A stretch of 64,000 nucleotides of DNA, taken from contig NNSG01000001.1 in NCBI GenBank assembly GCA_002256485.1, positions 190,017-254,016 on the forward strand, read 5' to 3'. The position numbers and the translations under genes are program-made. Every line of letters begins with the position of its first letter. The stretch's first letter is position 1. Shown here one piece after another: positions 38,028 through 46,560 of the stretch. Source of the DNA: Fidelibacterota bacterium 408169. Its GTDB lineage: Bacteria; Fidelibacterota; Marinisomatia; Marinisomatales; TCS55. The notes under the pieces are model-generated. The model had not been told where the DNA came from. It saw only the letters and a list, made by a program, of their open reading frames with translations, and ran no database searches.

Positions 38028-38510
38028 TTAACGATTGTATTTCTTCATAATCGACTGCAAGCGATCATGAGGCAAGGAATAAACTTTATTATTATTAATT
38101 CCTTCCATCGTTTCTGTAGCGACGAGTGCATTAATGATCGCTTCCTCAACTGATTGCACCGTTGCTTCAAAAAGGGGCGAAATTAGCCAATTCGGCAACA
38201 TATCTACTTCGACTTTTCCTGTTGCAAAAGCAACATCCTGATTTGCTGTTGAAAATGCGATAAAAATATCACCAGATCCATCATGACCATAACCACCTAC
38301 TTTTCCAATTCCCATAGGTACTCGGCGCGCTAATCGCTTCAATTGATGGGCAACCAATGGAGCATCAGTAGCAATAATCACAATAATAGATCCCTCTCCC
38401 TCATTATCATACTCAAAACTATCTCGGGGCATTAAATCTGTAATTTCTCGCCCCACAGGAACTCCGGCAATCGTCAAGTTTTTCCGGTCGCCATAATTGG
38501 CTTGAACCAA
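38028..38510 (-). CDS. P1/DmpA-family peptidase, C-terminal part (gene broken by in-frame TAG)
   Basis: 160 residues from a TTG, in the same frame as the fragment at 38517-39200 and separated from it only by a TAG codon. It contains LVQANYGDRKNLTIAGVPVG and the self-processing site EGEGSIIVIIATDAPL, in which family members cleave before Ser to make the N-terminal nucleophile. The two parts together would be an ordinary DmpA-type aminopeptidase of about 390 residues. Whether this part is translated alone is unknown. Confidence 0.85.
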   Translation of the reverse strand: MVQANYGDRKNLTIAGVPVGREITDLMPRDSFEYDNEGEGSIIVIIATDAPLVAHQLKRLARRVPMGIGKVGGYGHDGSGDIFIAFSTANQDVAFATGKVEVDMLPNWLISPLFEATVQSVEEAIINALVATETMEGINNNKVYSLPHDRLQSIMKKYNR

Positions 38511-38516
38511 AACTCC

Positions 38517-39200
38517 CTATGTGTAATCAATGCTATCGATTTTGACAACTCGTGAAGAAGTACCAATACCACCTTTAAATGAATGACATACCATTCCTGT
38601 ACCACCGCCAACATTTCCTTCTTCAATCACACCGCTTTTGGCGCTGCGGATGGCATCGTGTGCATGTTTTTCTTTGATATGAAACCCATTTATATCATTT
38701 AAAAATCCATCCCAGGTTTCCGCAACAACCGGCAATGACCACCAGTAACCGCTGGCATCAGAAGATCCTTGACTTACCCGCCAGGAAATAACCGCATCAC
38801 GGACAATTCCGACACTATGAGTATTTGTAATCATAATAGGACCCTCTAAAAATCCCGATTCTTCCACCCATGTTGTACCGGTCATTTCTCCATTTCCATT
38901 TAATGAATACCAACCTGCAAATGATGGATCATCTAAACTTCTATCCCCTCGAGGTAATATGGCTGTAACTCCTGTTCGTACAGGTCCTTTTCCTTGCACT
39001 AATTTTCCATTCCCTGATATAATTGTACTATGACCAACTTCAACACCTTTTACATCTGTAATGGCATTTAAAGAACCTGGAGTGCCGACAAAAGGTATTC
39101 CTAAATCACGGGCACGTGGTTTGCCCTCAAGGATAACACTGAAAAGGAAAAATAATAAGAGCAGTTTTTGCATTAATTGATTCATGATGGAAATCCTCAC
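38517..39200 (-). CDS. P1/DmpA-family peptidase, N-terminal part (gene broken by in-frame TAG)
   Basis: 227 residues. Signal peptide (LLLLFFLFSVILEGKPRA), then ARDLGIPFVGTPGSLNAITDVKGVEVGHSTI, typical of the DmpA/L-aminopeptidase D-esterase family, and GNVGGGTGMVCHSFKGGIGTSSR. It ends DYT-TAG; the codon after the TAG continues the family sequence GVLVQANYG without a frame change. No other damage is visible, so the nonsense change is recent, a sequencing error, or suppressed. Confidence 0.85.
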   Translation of the reverse strand: MRISIMNQLMQKLLLLFFLFSVILEGKPRARDLGIPFVGTPGSLNAITDVKGVEVGHSTIISGNGKLVQGKGPVRTGVTAILPRGDRSLDDPSFAGWYSLNGNGEMTGTTWVEESGFLEGPIMITNTHSVGIVRDAVISWRVSQGSSDASGYWWSLPVVAETWDGFLNDINGFHIKEKHAHDAIRSAKSGVIEEGNVGGGTGMVCHSFKGGIGTSSRVVKIDSIDYT

Positions 39201-39365
39201 TATTTAAATCAGAGGAAATTATGATGAATACTGTATCCAAAAACAATAATCAATATGATTTAAAAATAAGTTCACGAATTTGAGAAGATTGTGTCACATG
39301 ACTCATTTCAAATTCTTTATCCTATGTGGTGTTGAATCATTTTTAGTTGAAATAATTCACTGCTG

Positions 39366-40166
39366 TTACGAATTCTTAATTGCCACAACAGTTATACTAT
39401 AAATTCCCAGCCCACTCATTTGAAAATTTTTCATTTGAATGTCATCCAGGTAAGATTTCAGCAAATCATCTGGTAAAATAATTTCTCTGGATTTTTTTAT
39501 TTCTACATTAATGAAACTGGCTTTGTGAATAATATCGATATAATCGTTTTTCTGCAGAGCGCCAGAAACACAACCGGCATACATTTCGGCTGATTTCTTT
39601 AAACCAGCGGGGATATCTCCTTCTAGAACTATATCTGATACACAAAAATGTGCACCGGGTTTTAAAATACGGTAAATTTCGCTAAACGCTTTATTTTTGT
39701 CCGGGACAAGATTTAGAACACAATTACTGACAACAACATCACTCATTTTATCATCAAGAGGAAGATCTTCGATATCGCCTAATCTGAATTCAACATTCTC
39801 AAAACCAAGTTTCGCTTTATTCAGATTTGCTTTTTCAATCATCTCCGGTGTCATATCAATGCCGATTACACGACCAGTTTTTCCTGTAATCCGCCGTGCC
39901 ACAAAAACATCATTTCCAGCGCCCGATCCCAAATCTACAACCGTATCACCCTCTTTTATATTCGCAAATTCAGTTGGAATACCGCAGCCCAGTTGCAGGT
40001 CAGCCTCTTCCACATACCCTTCCATTTGAGTATAATCCAGACTAAAAGCTGAATAATCTATTTCCGGATTGCAATCAGATGACGGACTACAACAGGACGA
40101 TTTCTGTGTAACAATTTCTGCATATTTTTTCTGTACAATATTTTTTAATTCAGTATCATTATTCAT
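39366..40166 (-). CDS. arsM: Arsenite methyltransferase ArsM
   Basis: 266 residues, SAM-dependent. SAM motif VVDLGSGAGNDVFVA (about 73-87), VIGIDMTPEMIEKA, SNCVLNLVPDK, and MYAGCVSGAL contain features specific for ArsM. Thiols suited to As(III): Cys61 in LGCGIP, the Cys of SNCVLN and the Cys of AGCVSG; Cys25/26/32 near the N-terminus form an extra cluster. It methylates arsenite to volatile or less toxic forms. It lies 28 bp downstream of an ArsR gene, and both are controlled by the operator at 40530-40549. Confidence 0.93.
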   Translation of the reverse strand: MNNDTELKNIVQKKYAEIVTQKSSCCSPSSDCNPEIDYSAFSLDYTQMEGYVEEADLQLGCGIPTEFANIKEGDTVVDLGSGAGNDVFVARRITGKTGRVIGIDMTPEMIEKANLNKAKLGFENVEFRLGDIEDLPLDDKMSDVVVSNCVLNLVPDKNKAFSEIYRILKPGAHFCVSDIVLEGDIPAGLKKSAEMYAGCVSGALQKNDYIDIIHKASFINVEIKKSREIILPDDLLKSYLDDIQMKNFQMSGLGIYSITVVAIKNS

Positions 40167-40194
40167 GTCGATTTTCCTTTTTACTTCTGGTTAT

Positions 40195-40515
40195 TTAACA
40201 ACATTTAAATGTTGAAAATAATGTTGTAAATATAGATTTTGTTTTTTCAATAACCGTTTCATTAAGACAGTAACATGTGCGTGGCCCTTCAATCTCTCCT
40301 TTTATCAAATTCACCCGTTTTAATTCCTTCAAGTGCTGGCTTACTGTTGACTGTGATAATGGAATGAGTTCAACAATCTCTCCCGTAATACAGGAATTGA
40401 GTTCGTTTAGGATGCGCAGGATACTAATTCGCGCAGGATGGGATAACGCTTTGGCTACATTGGCTAATTCTTTGTCGGATTGGTTAAAGGTCTCTGTTTT
40501 TGCAAGTGACATCAT
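40195..40515 (-). CDS. arsR: ArsR-family metalloregulator
   Basis: 106 residues. Winged helix: LSHPARISILRILNELNSCITGEIVELIPLSQSTVSQHLKELKRVNLI. Possible metal ligands are Cys in NSCITG, two in RTCYCLNE and a terminal Cys pair (FKCC); the classical ELCVCDL site is reduced to one Cys, so arsenite is probably bound by another set of cysteines. Shine-Dalgarno AAGGA precedes the ATG. It probably represses its own operon with arsM. Confidence 0.93.
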   Translation of the reverse strand: MMSLAKTETFNQSDKELANVAKALSHPARISILRILNELNSCITGEIVELIPLSQSTVSQHLKELKRVNLIKGEIEGPRTCYCLNETVIEKTKSIFTTLFSTFKCC

Positions 40516-40529
40516 AATTCCTTATTCGT

Positions 40530-40566
40530 ATATCGTAAATATACGATATATTACATTTAAATTCAA
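40530..40566 (-). promoter_or_regulatory. arsR-arsM promoter with overlapping ArsR operator
   Basis: Perfect palindrome ATATCGTA-AATA-TACGATAT at 40530-40549. On the minus strand a -35 TTGAAT (40566-40561), 17-bp spacer and -10 TATATT (40543-40538) fall so that the -10 lies at the palindrome centre, 23 bp before the arsR ATG. This is the expected layout for repression by ArsR. Confidence 0.8.
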
Positions 40567-40575
40567 TTATAACTA

Positions 40576-40880
40576 ACCCTGGATTCAAGTAGTAAGTGAT
40601 ACATTGTATGATTCTCCAAAAAACACTTCAAATTTTATGTCTAACTTTTTCGAATAGCCATAGCATTCGTAACGACGATTTGGGAAAATCGAACTTGTCT
40701 AAATGTCTATTTTTGCTAAAATGTCTAACTCAACGAACCAAAATGCGTAAGTATCTGTAAAACAGGGACTTAGCCGACGAACCAAGTGGCTATTGAAAAA
40801 ACCAGAGAATCAGAGACTTTTGGTGTATTTGTTCGAATAACCATAAGATTGGCATACGACACATCAATTTAATCGGAAAT
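40576..40880. repeat. Non-coding gap with a diverged repeat
   Basis: No credible gene. TTTTTCGAATAGCCA at 40646-40660 recurs as an inverted copy at 40787-40801 (13 of 15 match) and as a diverged direct copy at about 40828-40860 (CGAATA-CCATA...GGCATACGAC versus CGAATAGCCATAGCATTCGTAACGAC). It may be the remnant of a small inverted-repeat element; evidence is weak. Confidence 0.35.
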
Positions 40881-40970
40881 TGTGGGTTGGTTAAAAGGGA
40901 GTAAATAATGCTGTAAGTAGTCGTATTTACTAATAGATACAGCAAACCCCACAGTTACCTGCAGGGTTTG
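40881..40970 (-). other. Alternative hairpins downstream of tRNA-Arg(CCG)
   Basis: In minus-strand RNA, GGGTTTG can pair with CAAACCC (40943-40949 with 40964-40970). The same bases are alternatively part of a longer nested stem: TGTGGGTT/AACCCCACA (40881-40888 with 40945-40953) enclosing TGCTGTA/TACAGCA (40909-40915 with 40938-40944). The two cannot form together. No T run follows either. It could be an end-processing or termination structure for the tRNA transcript. Confidence 0.4.
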
Positions 40971-40996
40971 GTAAATCAACACTCGATTATTTTAAG

Positions 40997-41073
40997 TGGT
41001 ACGCCCGACAGGATTTGAACCTGTGACCTCTTGCTCCGGAGGCAAGCGCTCTATCCAGCTGAGCTACGGGCGC
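40997..41073 (-). tRNA. tRNA-Arg(CCG)
   Basis: Minus strand, 77 nt with encoded CCA (40997-40999). Acceptor GCGCCCG/CGGGCGT (G1-U72 wobble), D arm GCTCAGCTGGATAGAGC, anticodon stem CTTGC/GCAAG with loop CTCCGGA (CCG), T arm ACAGGTTCAAATCCTGT. It is the only tRNA in the window with an encoded CCA. Its 5' end is the first unit of a 70-bp tandem array. Confidence 0.95.
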
Positions 41074-41357
41074 ATTAAAATTTTCAAATATCGACGTCCG
41101 TAGCGAAGCTGCCTGTCCCGATTTATCGGGAAGCTACGGGCGCATTAAAATTTTCAAATATCGACGTCCGTAGCGAAGCTGCCTGTCCCGATTTATCGGG
41201 AAGCTACGGGCGCATTAAAATTTTCAAATATCGACGTCCGTAGCGAAGCTGCCTGTCCCGATTTATCGGGAAGCTACGGGCGCATTTTAATCTTTCAAAT
41301 ATCGTTGTCCGTAGCAAAGCTGCCTGTCCGACTTTTGGCGGAAGCTACGGGCGCATT
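41062..41357. repeat. 70-bp tandem array built from the tRNA-Arg 5' end and a palindrome
   Basis: AGCTACGGGCGCATT recurs at 41062, 41132, 41202, 41272 and 41343 (periods 70, 70, 70, 71). Units 1-3 are identical; unit 4 is diverged. Each unit holds the first 12 nt of tRNA-Arg(CCG), an AT-rich spacer, CGTCCGTAGC (an inverted, near-identical copy of the tRNA start GCTACGGGCG), and the palindrome TCCCGATTTATCGGGA. Unit 4 has a related TCCGACTTTTGGCGGA instead. Confidence 0.95.
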
Positions 41358-41417
41358 CTTTGGTGAATGTTTAATTGTAACTGTTGAGAAGTTCATCGTG
41401 CCTATTTACCTTATAAT

Positions 41418-42302
41418 TTAAACACTAACCAAACGCTCAGCAGCTTCTATCGTATTTTCCACAAGCATAGCAATGGTCATTGGACCCACACCGCCCGGAA
41501 CTGGTGTTATTGCTGAAACTTTATCATTCACTGACTCAAAATGTACATCGCCAACTAAAGAATAACCTTTCTCCGATTCGTCCTCTACCCTGTTAATTCC
41601 CACATCTATAATCACAGCACCTTCTTTAATGTGTGCAGATGTTACAAATTCAGGTGCACCAATTGCTGCAATCAATATGTCTGCCTGCTGAGTATAGTAA
41701 GGAATATCAGTTGTTCCGGAATGGCAAATCGTTGTTGTGGCATTTGAATAAGATTGTTTCAGACTTGTGAGAATTGAAATGGGACGGCCGACGATATTAC
41801 TGCGTCCCAATACAACCACATGCTTTCCCGACAAATCAATTTTAAAATAATCTAGTATACGCATTATTCCCTTGGGTGTACAAGGAACAAACCTGGGATG
41901 TCCGGCAGTTAACCTGCCCAGGTTTTCCGGATGAAAACCGTCCACATCTTTTAATGGATTTACAGCTTCAATAATGGTCGAATCGTTCAGATGATTTGGT
42001 AAAGGCATTTGCACTAGGATACCATGAAATCTGTTATCTGTATTTAAGTCATTAATTAAAGATAAAACTTCTTTTTCCTGAACAGTGTCCGGCAATGTGA
42101 ACGTTTCAGAAAATAAACTCATTTTATCAAATCGTTTCGCTTTACTTTTTACATAAATGCGAGAGGCAGAATTGTCACCCACTAATACAACTGCGAGTCC
42201 CGGTGTGCATCCTGAAGATATAAGTGAGTCTATTCGTGTTTGAAGGGATTTATAAACATTCTGGCTGACTGTTTTCCCCGATAAAATCAGTGTTTCTGCC
42301 AT
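41418..42302 (-). CDS. folD: Methylenetetrahydrofolate dehydrogenase/cyclohydrolase FolD
   Basis: 294 residues. GLAVVLVGDNSASRIYVKSKAKRF with the catalytic Lys of YVKSK, VQMPLPNHLN, PLKDVDGFHPENLGRL, and VVLGRSNIVGRPI...TPVPGGVGPMTIAMLVENT are complete. It interconverts methylene-, methenyl- and formyl-tetrahydrofolate. Last gene of the thrS-pheT-zapA block; a 60-bp gap separates it from the tRNA-Arg repeat array, which therefore lies at the operon 3' end. Confidence 0.97.
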   Translation of the reverse strand: MAETLILSGKTVSQNVYKSLQTRIDSLISSGCTPGLAVVLVGDNSASRIYVKSKAKRFDKMSLFSETFTLPDTVQEKEVLSLINDLNTDNRFHGILVQMPLPNHLNDSTIIEAVNPLKDVDGFHPENLGRLTAGHPRFVPCTPKGIMRILDYFKIDLSGKHVVVLGRSNIVGRPISILTSLKQSYSNATTTICHSGTTDIPYYTQQADILIAAIGAPEFVTSAHIKEGAVIIDVGINRVEDESEKGYSLVGDVHFESVNDKVSAITPVPGGVGPMTIAMLVENTIEAAERLVSV

Positions 42303-42322
42303 TGATGAGTTAATATATTATT

Positions 42323-42613
42323 TTAGATATTTTCGTCAATAATTTCAATCAGAGATTGAACTTTATTTTCCATTTCTGATGAGAAATTTTCATTATTTTT
42401 GTTATGAGTAAACAGTTCATCAGAAATATTCATTGCAGCTAAAATTGCGATACGTTCAGTTGATTGTACATCAGGCATTCCTTCCTGAACTTCGCGCATT
42501 TTCGTATCTACATATTCAGCGATATTTTTTATATATGTTGAATCAGCCGGAGCCTTTACTGTGTATTCGTGTCCAAAAATGGAAACACGGGCTAAACTGT
42601 CATTGTTATCCAT
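42323..42613 (-). CDS. zapA: Cell division protein ZapA
   Basis: 96 residues. RVSIFGHEYTVKAPADSTYIKNIAEYVDTKM is the ZapA globular domain, then IAILAAMNISDELF and a C-terminal coiled coil. It cross-links FtsZ filaments. Its place after pheT is a common arrangement in many bacteria. The gap to pheT is 21 bp. Confidence 0.92.
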   Translation of the reverse strand: MDNNDSLARVSIFGHEYTVKAPADSTYIKNIAEYVDTKMREVQEGMPDVQSTERIAILAAMNISDELFTHNKNNENFSSEMENKVQSLIEIIDENI

Positions 42614-42634
42614 AGTATAATCCTGTTTTAATAT

Positions 42635-45001
42635 TCAGTCTCTTAATTTAGCATCAAAATGCTTCGTTATAATAGCTGTAATATCATTCATTGCTGAATT
42701 TATCTCTGCTTCTTCAAGGGTTTTAACAGCACTCTGAAACTCAAGATGAAACGTAACGCTTTTTTTATTCTCTCCCAGTGATTCATGTTGAAAAATATCA
42801 ACCGGTTTTACGGAGATTAATATTTTACTGTTTGTATTTTTCATTGCCTTTGTTACATCTCCGGTGTCAATATGCTGATCAAGGACAAAATTCATATCTC
42901 GGTCGACTTTTGGATATGGAATAATTGAAGCATATTTTTTAACAAATTGCATTTCTTCTGTAATAGGCTTGAGCTCAATATCAAATCCATAAATTTCATC
43001 CATATCTACATCCAAATTATGAAGTAATGATTTCTTCATTTTACCGCAATTTCCAATGACTATTTTGCCAAGTGAAATACTTAAGCCAAAGTCATAATGG
43101 TCATGTTCTATCTTTGCAAAGTTGAAAGCATTTACATTTAATCGTATAAATAACGCTTCTAGAATTCCCTTTAAAGAATGAATGGATTGGTGTCGTTCAC
43201 TATTATGAACACTTTTATTGAGCCATTCTCCATGCAACACCCCAGTCAAATGATAAACTTCACCGTATTCTTTCCCTGAATTGTATTCTTTTCCTATCTC
43301 GAACAGATTCACATTTGCATTTCCATTTCGTATATTGTAATTCACCGTTTGTAATAACCCGGGAAATAATGATGTTCTCAAATGGGATAGGCTTGCACTC
43401 AATGGATTTTTCATTGAAACAGAATTATTGCCTATCAACCCTGCAGTTTTTTCATCCGTGAGTGAATTCAAATAACATTGCCTAAAGCCAAGACCGGACA
43501 TAGTATTGGAAATGTGACTCAATACATCTTCCGGGTCCACTTCTGCCAGATCGTAAAGTCCCCCATAATGAAAACTGGAATGAATTTTATCATACCCATA
43601 CACTCGGCAGCATTCCTCGATCAAATCCACTTCTCTTTCTAAATCAGGGCGAAATGATGGTGGAATACATGTCCATTTATTTTTTCCGTCATTTTTAACG
43701 TCGATTTCTAATTTTGATAATGTGTCCGTTATAAATGTATCGGAAAATTCACACCCGGATAGAATATCAATCTTTTCACGTGTTAGAGTTATTGCATTCT
43801 GAATAAACTTTTTCGGATATTCATCAATCATGCCCGGCACCCACTCTCCACCTGCAAATTCTTCCAACAAATCAACCACTCGCCAGTATGCATTTTCAAC
43901 ACCTTTCGGATCTGCACCGCGCTCAAAGCGTTTAGAAGCTTCCGTAGACATACCTAATGATTTGGCGCCACGGCGAATGGTAATAGGGTCAAAATATGCG
44001 CTTTCAATTAAAACAGTGGATGTTGTATCCGTAACTGCAGAATCGAGTCCGCCCATGACACCGGCGATTGCAATTGGTTTTTTGCCATCGGTTATAACCA
44101 ATTGATCGGTTAATTTTCTTTTTTCTTCATCAAGTGTGGTGACACATTCTCCCTTTTTCGCCTTACGTATACCGATAGTATGTGACGGTACTTTATCATA
44201 ATCAAAAATATGTGTAGGATGCCCCATTTCCAAAAGTATATAATTAGAAATATCTACAATATTATTGATACTACGCTGACCAGCCGATTCCAGTAAATCC
44301 CTCATCCAATCAGGTGATGGTCCGACTTTTATATTTTTTACAACACCTGCTACATATCGGGGACAACAATTTTTATCATCAATCTTAACAGATAAAATAT
44401 CATCTACTTCATTCTTTTTACAGTGTCGCTTTTCAGCATGTGTAAACATCATTTCCTGTCCAGTCTTTACAGAAATTTCACGTGCGACTCCAACGTGTGA
44501 CATGCAATCAGGCCGATTTGGTGTAAGGTCGATTTCCAAATAATCAAAGTTTGAATTCAAATAATCTTCAAAATTTGAACCAATTTTTGCATGTTCATTC
44601 AATACCATTATTCCTTCATGTTCATCAGAAAGACCTAATTCTCTTTCAGAACATATCATTCCTAAGCTGACTTCACCGCGAATTTTGGTTTTTTTGATTT
44701 TAAAATCTTCCCCAAGTATAGCACCCACTTTGGCAAATGGTATAATTTGTTCAGCAGCAACATTGGGAGCACCGCAGACAACTTGATACTCTTCTTTACC
44801 ATCTGAAACTGTACATAAGCTCAATCGGTCAGCATTTGGGTGTTTATCCGCTTTTAATACTTTCCCCACTATAATACCTGAAAAAGAAGCACTCTCAGGC
44901 ATCTCCGCTTCCAATCCAAGCATGGTAAGTATATCCGCCAGTTCAGCCGCGGATTGCTTTATATCAACGAATGTCTTCAGCCAAGGAATCGATACACGCA
45001 T
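42635..45001 (-). CDS. pheT: Phenylalanyl-tRNA synthetase beta subunit
   Basis: 788 residues, full bacterial length. N-terminal tRNA-binding (EMAP-like) domain with VGKVLKADKHPNADRLSLCTV, B3/B4 editing domain (LTPNRPDCMSHVGVAREI), B5 domain, the catalytic-like core and a C-terminal anticodon-binding domain (FPKVDRDMNFVLDQ-type YPKVDRDMNF). Its ATG overlaps the pheS stop by 1 bp. It forms the alpha2beta2 enzyme with PheS. Confidence 0.97.
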   Translation of the reverse strand: MRVSIPWLKTFVDIKQSAAELADILTMLGLEAEMPESASFSGIIVGKVLKADKHPNADRLSLCTVSDGKEEYQVVCGAPNVAAEQIIPFAKVGAILGEDFKIKKTKIRGEVSLGMICSERELGLSDEHEGIMVLNEHAKIGSNFEDYLNSNFDYLEIDLTPNRPDCMSHVGVAREISVKTGQEMMFTHAEKRHCKKNEVDDILSVKIDDKNCCPRYVAGVVKNIKVGPSPDWMRDLLESAGQRSINNIVDISNYILLEMGHPTHIFDYDKVPSHTIGIRKAKKGECVTTLDEEKRKLTDQLVITDGKKPIAIAGVMGGLDSAVTDTTSTVLIESAYFDPITIRRGAKSLGMSTEASKRFERGADPKGVENAYWRVVDLLEEFAGGEWVPGMIDEYPKKFIQNAITLTREKIDILSGCEFSDTFITDTLSKLEIDVKNDGKNKWTCIPPSFRPDLEREVDLIEECCRVYGYDKIHSSFHYGGLYDLAEVDPEDVLSHISNTMSGLGFRQCYLNSLTDEKTAGLIGNNSVSMKNPLSASLSHLRTSLFPGLLQTVNYNIRNGNANVNLFEIGKEYNSGKEYGEVYHLTGVLHGEWLNKSVHNSERHQSIHSLKGILEALFIRLNVNAFNFAKIEHDHYDFGLSISLGKIVIGNCGKMKKSLLHNLDVDMDEIYGFDIELKPITEEMQFVKKYASIIPYPKVDRDMNFVLDQHIDTGDVTKAMKNTNSKILISVKPVDIFQHESLGENKKSVTFHLEFQSAVKTLEEAEINSAMNDITAIITKHFDAKLRD

Positions 45002-45993
45002 TAGAACTGCTCCAGAAATCGAACGTCATTCTGATAAAAGAGGCGAATATCATCGATACCATACTTCAGCATAGTCATACGCTCAATTCCCATTCCAAAG
45101 GCATAGCCATGCCAAATACTCGAATCATATCCTACATTATCGAATACATTCGGATCTACCATGCCACATCCCAAAATCTCCATCCATTTTCCACGTTTTT
45201 TATCCCAAATGTCCACTTCAGCACTTGGTTCAGTAAAAGGAAAAAAACTGGGACGAAAACGCATGGATGTTCCTTCGCCAAAAAAACGTTTTACAAAATA
45301 GTCCAGAATTCCTTTAAGATCAGCCATTGACACGTTTTTATCCACGTATAACCCTTCGATTTGATGGAATAGACAATAACTTTTATAACTGACTGCTTCA
45401 TTGCGATAAACACGCCCGGGAACAATGAATCGTAGGGGCGGCTCCTGTTCTTCCATGAGATGGATTTGTACATTCGATGTATGGGTGCGTAATACAACAT
45501 CATCCTCTACAAAAAATGTATCCTGCATATCTCGAGCTGGATGATGCTTGGGAATGTTTAGTGCTTCAAAATTGTGGTAATCATCCTCAATTTCCGGACC
45601 ATATGCCACTTTAAATCCTACTGATTTAAAAATACGTTTAATTTCATCCAAGGTTTGTTGCAATGGATGAATCGATCCGTTAGTAATGGGAAATCCGGGC
45701 AAAGTAAGGTCTAATGATTTTTCGTCAGCATCTTGACTGTCACCGTTGACTAAAGTTACTTTTTCATCAAATTCAATCTGTAATTTAGATTTCAATGCAT
45801 TAATAGCTTGTCCTGATTTTGGTTTTTCTTCTAAAGATAAACCTGCCAGAAGTTTATATAGATCGGCAAGTAAACCTTTTCGGCCAAAATATTTTGAACG
45901 CAGTAATTCGACTTCCCTCAGGTCTGAAGGAAACGAGTCAAGGTCGGCCCGAAAAGATTTTCGGACCGACGCTATGGACTCATTGATGGTCAT
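45001..45993 (-). CDS. pheS: Phenylalanyl-tRNA synthetase alpha subunit
   Basis: 330 residues, class II. N-terminal coiled coil, motif 2 TSNVQIHLMEEQEPPLRFIVPGRVYRNE, SFFPFTEPSAEVDIW, and motif 3 FGMGIERMTMLKYGIDDIRLF (about 300-320). Two bp separate it from the stop of rplT. It charges tRNA-Phe with PheT. Confidence 0.97.
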   Translation of the reverse strand: MTINESIASVRKSFRADLDSFPSDLREVELLRSKYFGRKGLLADLYKLLAGLSLEEKPKSGQAINALKSKLQIEFDEKVTLVNGDSQDADEKSLDLTLPGFPITNGSIHPLQQTLDEIKRIFKSVGFKVAYGPEIEDDYHNFEALNIPKHHPARDMQDTFFVEDDVVLRTHTSNVQIHLMEEQEPPLRFIVPGRVYRNEAVSYKSYCLFHQIEGLYVDKNVSMADLKGILDYFVKRFFGEGTSMRFRPSFFPFTEPSAEVDIWDKKRGKWMEILGCGMVDPNVFDNVGYDSSIWHGYAFGMGIERMTMLKYGIDDIRLFYQNDVRFLEQF

Positions 45994-45995
45994 CG

Positions 45996-46343
45996 TTAGT
46001 TCTTTACAGAACTGACTAATTCGGCAAAAGAATCGGGATTGTTCATGGCCATATCGGCCAAGACCTTGCGGTCCAGTTCAATCTCCTTTTCTTTCAAACC
46101 GGCAATAAATGCAGAATAAGTCAAACCATGCTGTCGGACAGCCGCATTGATGCGAGTGATCCATAGTCTGCGGAAAAAACGTTTCCGCTGACGGCGATCA
46201 CGATAGGCATATTGCCCTGCTTTCCAGACTGCGTCCTTCGCAGCCTTGAAATTGCGGCTCCGGGCACCATAGTAGCCTTTGGCCTGCTTTACTACCTTAC
46301 GATGACGTCTGTGTCTTGGCACAGAACTATTAGCTCTTGGCAT
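45996..46343 (-). CDS. rplT: 50S ribosomal protein L20
   Basis: 115 residues: [36 protein letters not shown] and [17 protein letters not shown] are diagnostic. The protein binds 23S rRNA and in several phyla represses its own operon through a leader pseudoknot. It lies 13 bp after rpmI. Confidence 0.98.
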   Translation of the reverse strand: MPRANSSVPRHRRHRKVVKQAKGYYGARSRNFKAAKDAVWKAGQYAYRDRRQRKRFFRRLWITRINAAVRQHGLTYSAFIAGLKEKEIELDRKVLADMAMNNPDSFAELVSSVKN

Positions 46344-46356
46344 CTCTTATACTCCT

Positions 46357-46551
46357 TTAGATTCCAAGCATCTTGCGGACGCGATTTTCTTCTGCGCTGG
46401 AAACGAGTCCTGCATTACGCATTTTTCGCTTTGCACTTTTGCTCCGCCTGATAAGCATGTGTCTATGGTTTGCTTTGTTACGTCGAATACGTCCGGTTCC
46501 GGTTAATCTGAACCGCTTTGCAGCGCTTCGACGTGTTTTCATCTTAGGCAT
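46357..46551 (-). CDS. rpmI: 50S ribosomal protein L35
   Basis: 64 residues, exact family length. MPKMKTRRSAAKRFRLTGTGRIRR and the ending VRKMLGI match L35. It lies 9 bp after infC in the universal infC-rpmI-rplT order. Confidence 0.98.
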   Translation of the reverse strand: MPKMKTRRSAAKRFRLTGTGRIRRNKANHRHMLIRRSKSAKRKMRNAGLVSSAEENRVRKMLGI

Positions 46552-46560
46552 TAGGTTCTC

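Noticed and set aside
38517-38519. TAG read as pyrrolysine
   Set aside because: Other genes stop at TAG, and no pyl genes or tRNA(CUA) are visible; the expected residue in the family is an ordinary hydrophobic one.
41062-41357. Possible CRISPR array from regularly spaced repeats
   Set aside because: Whole 70-bp units, including the would-be spacers, are identical, the repeat derives from the adjacent tRNA, and no cas genes are present.
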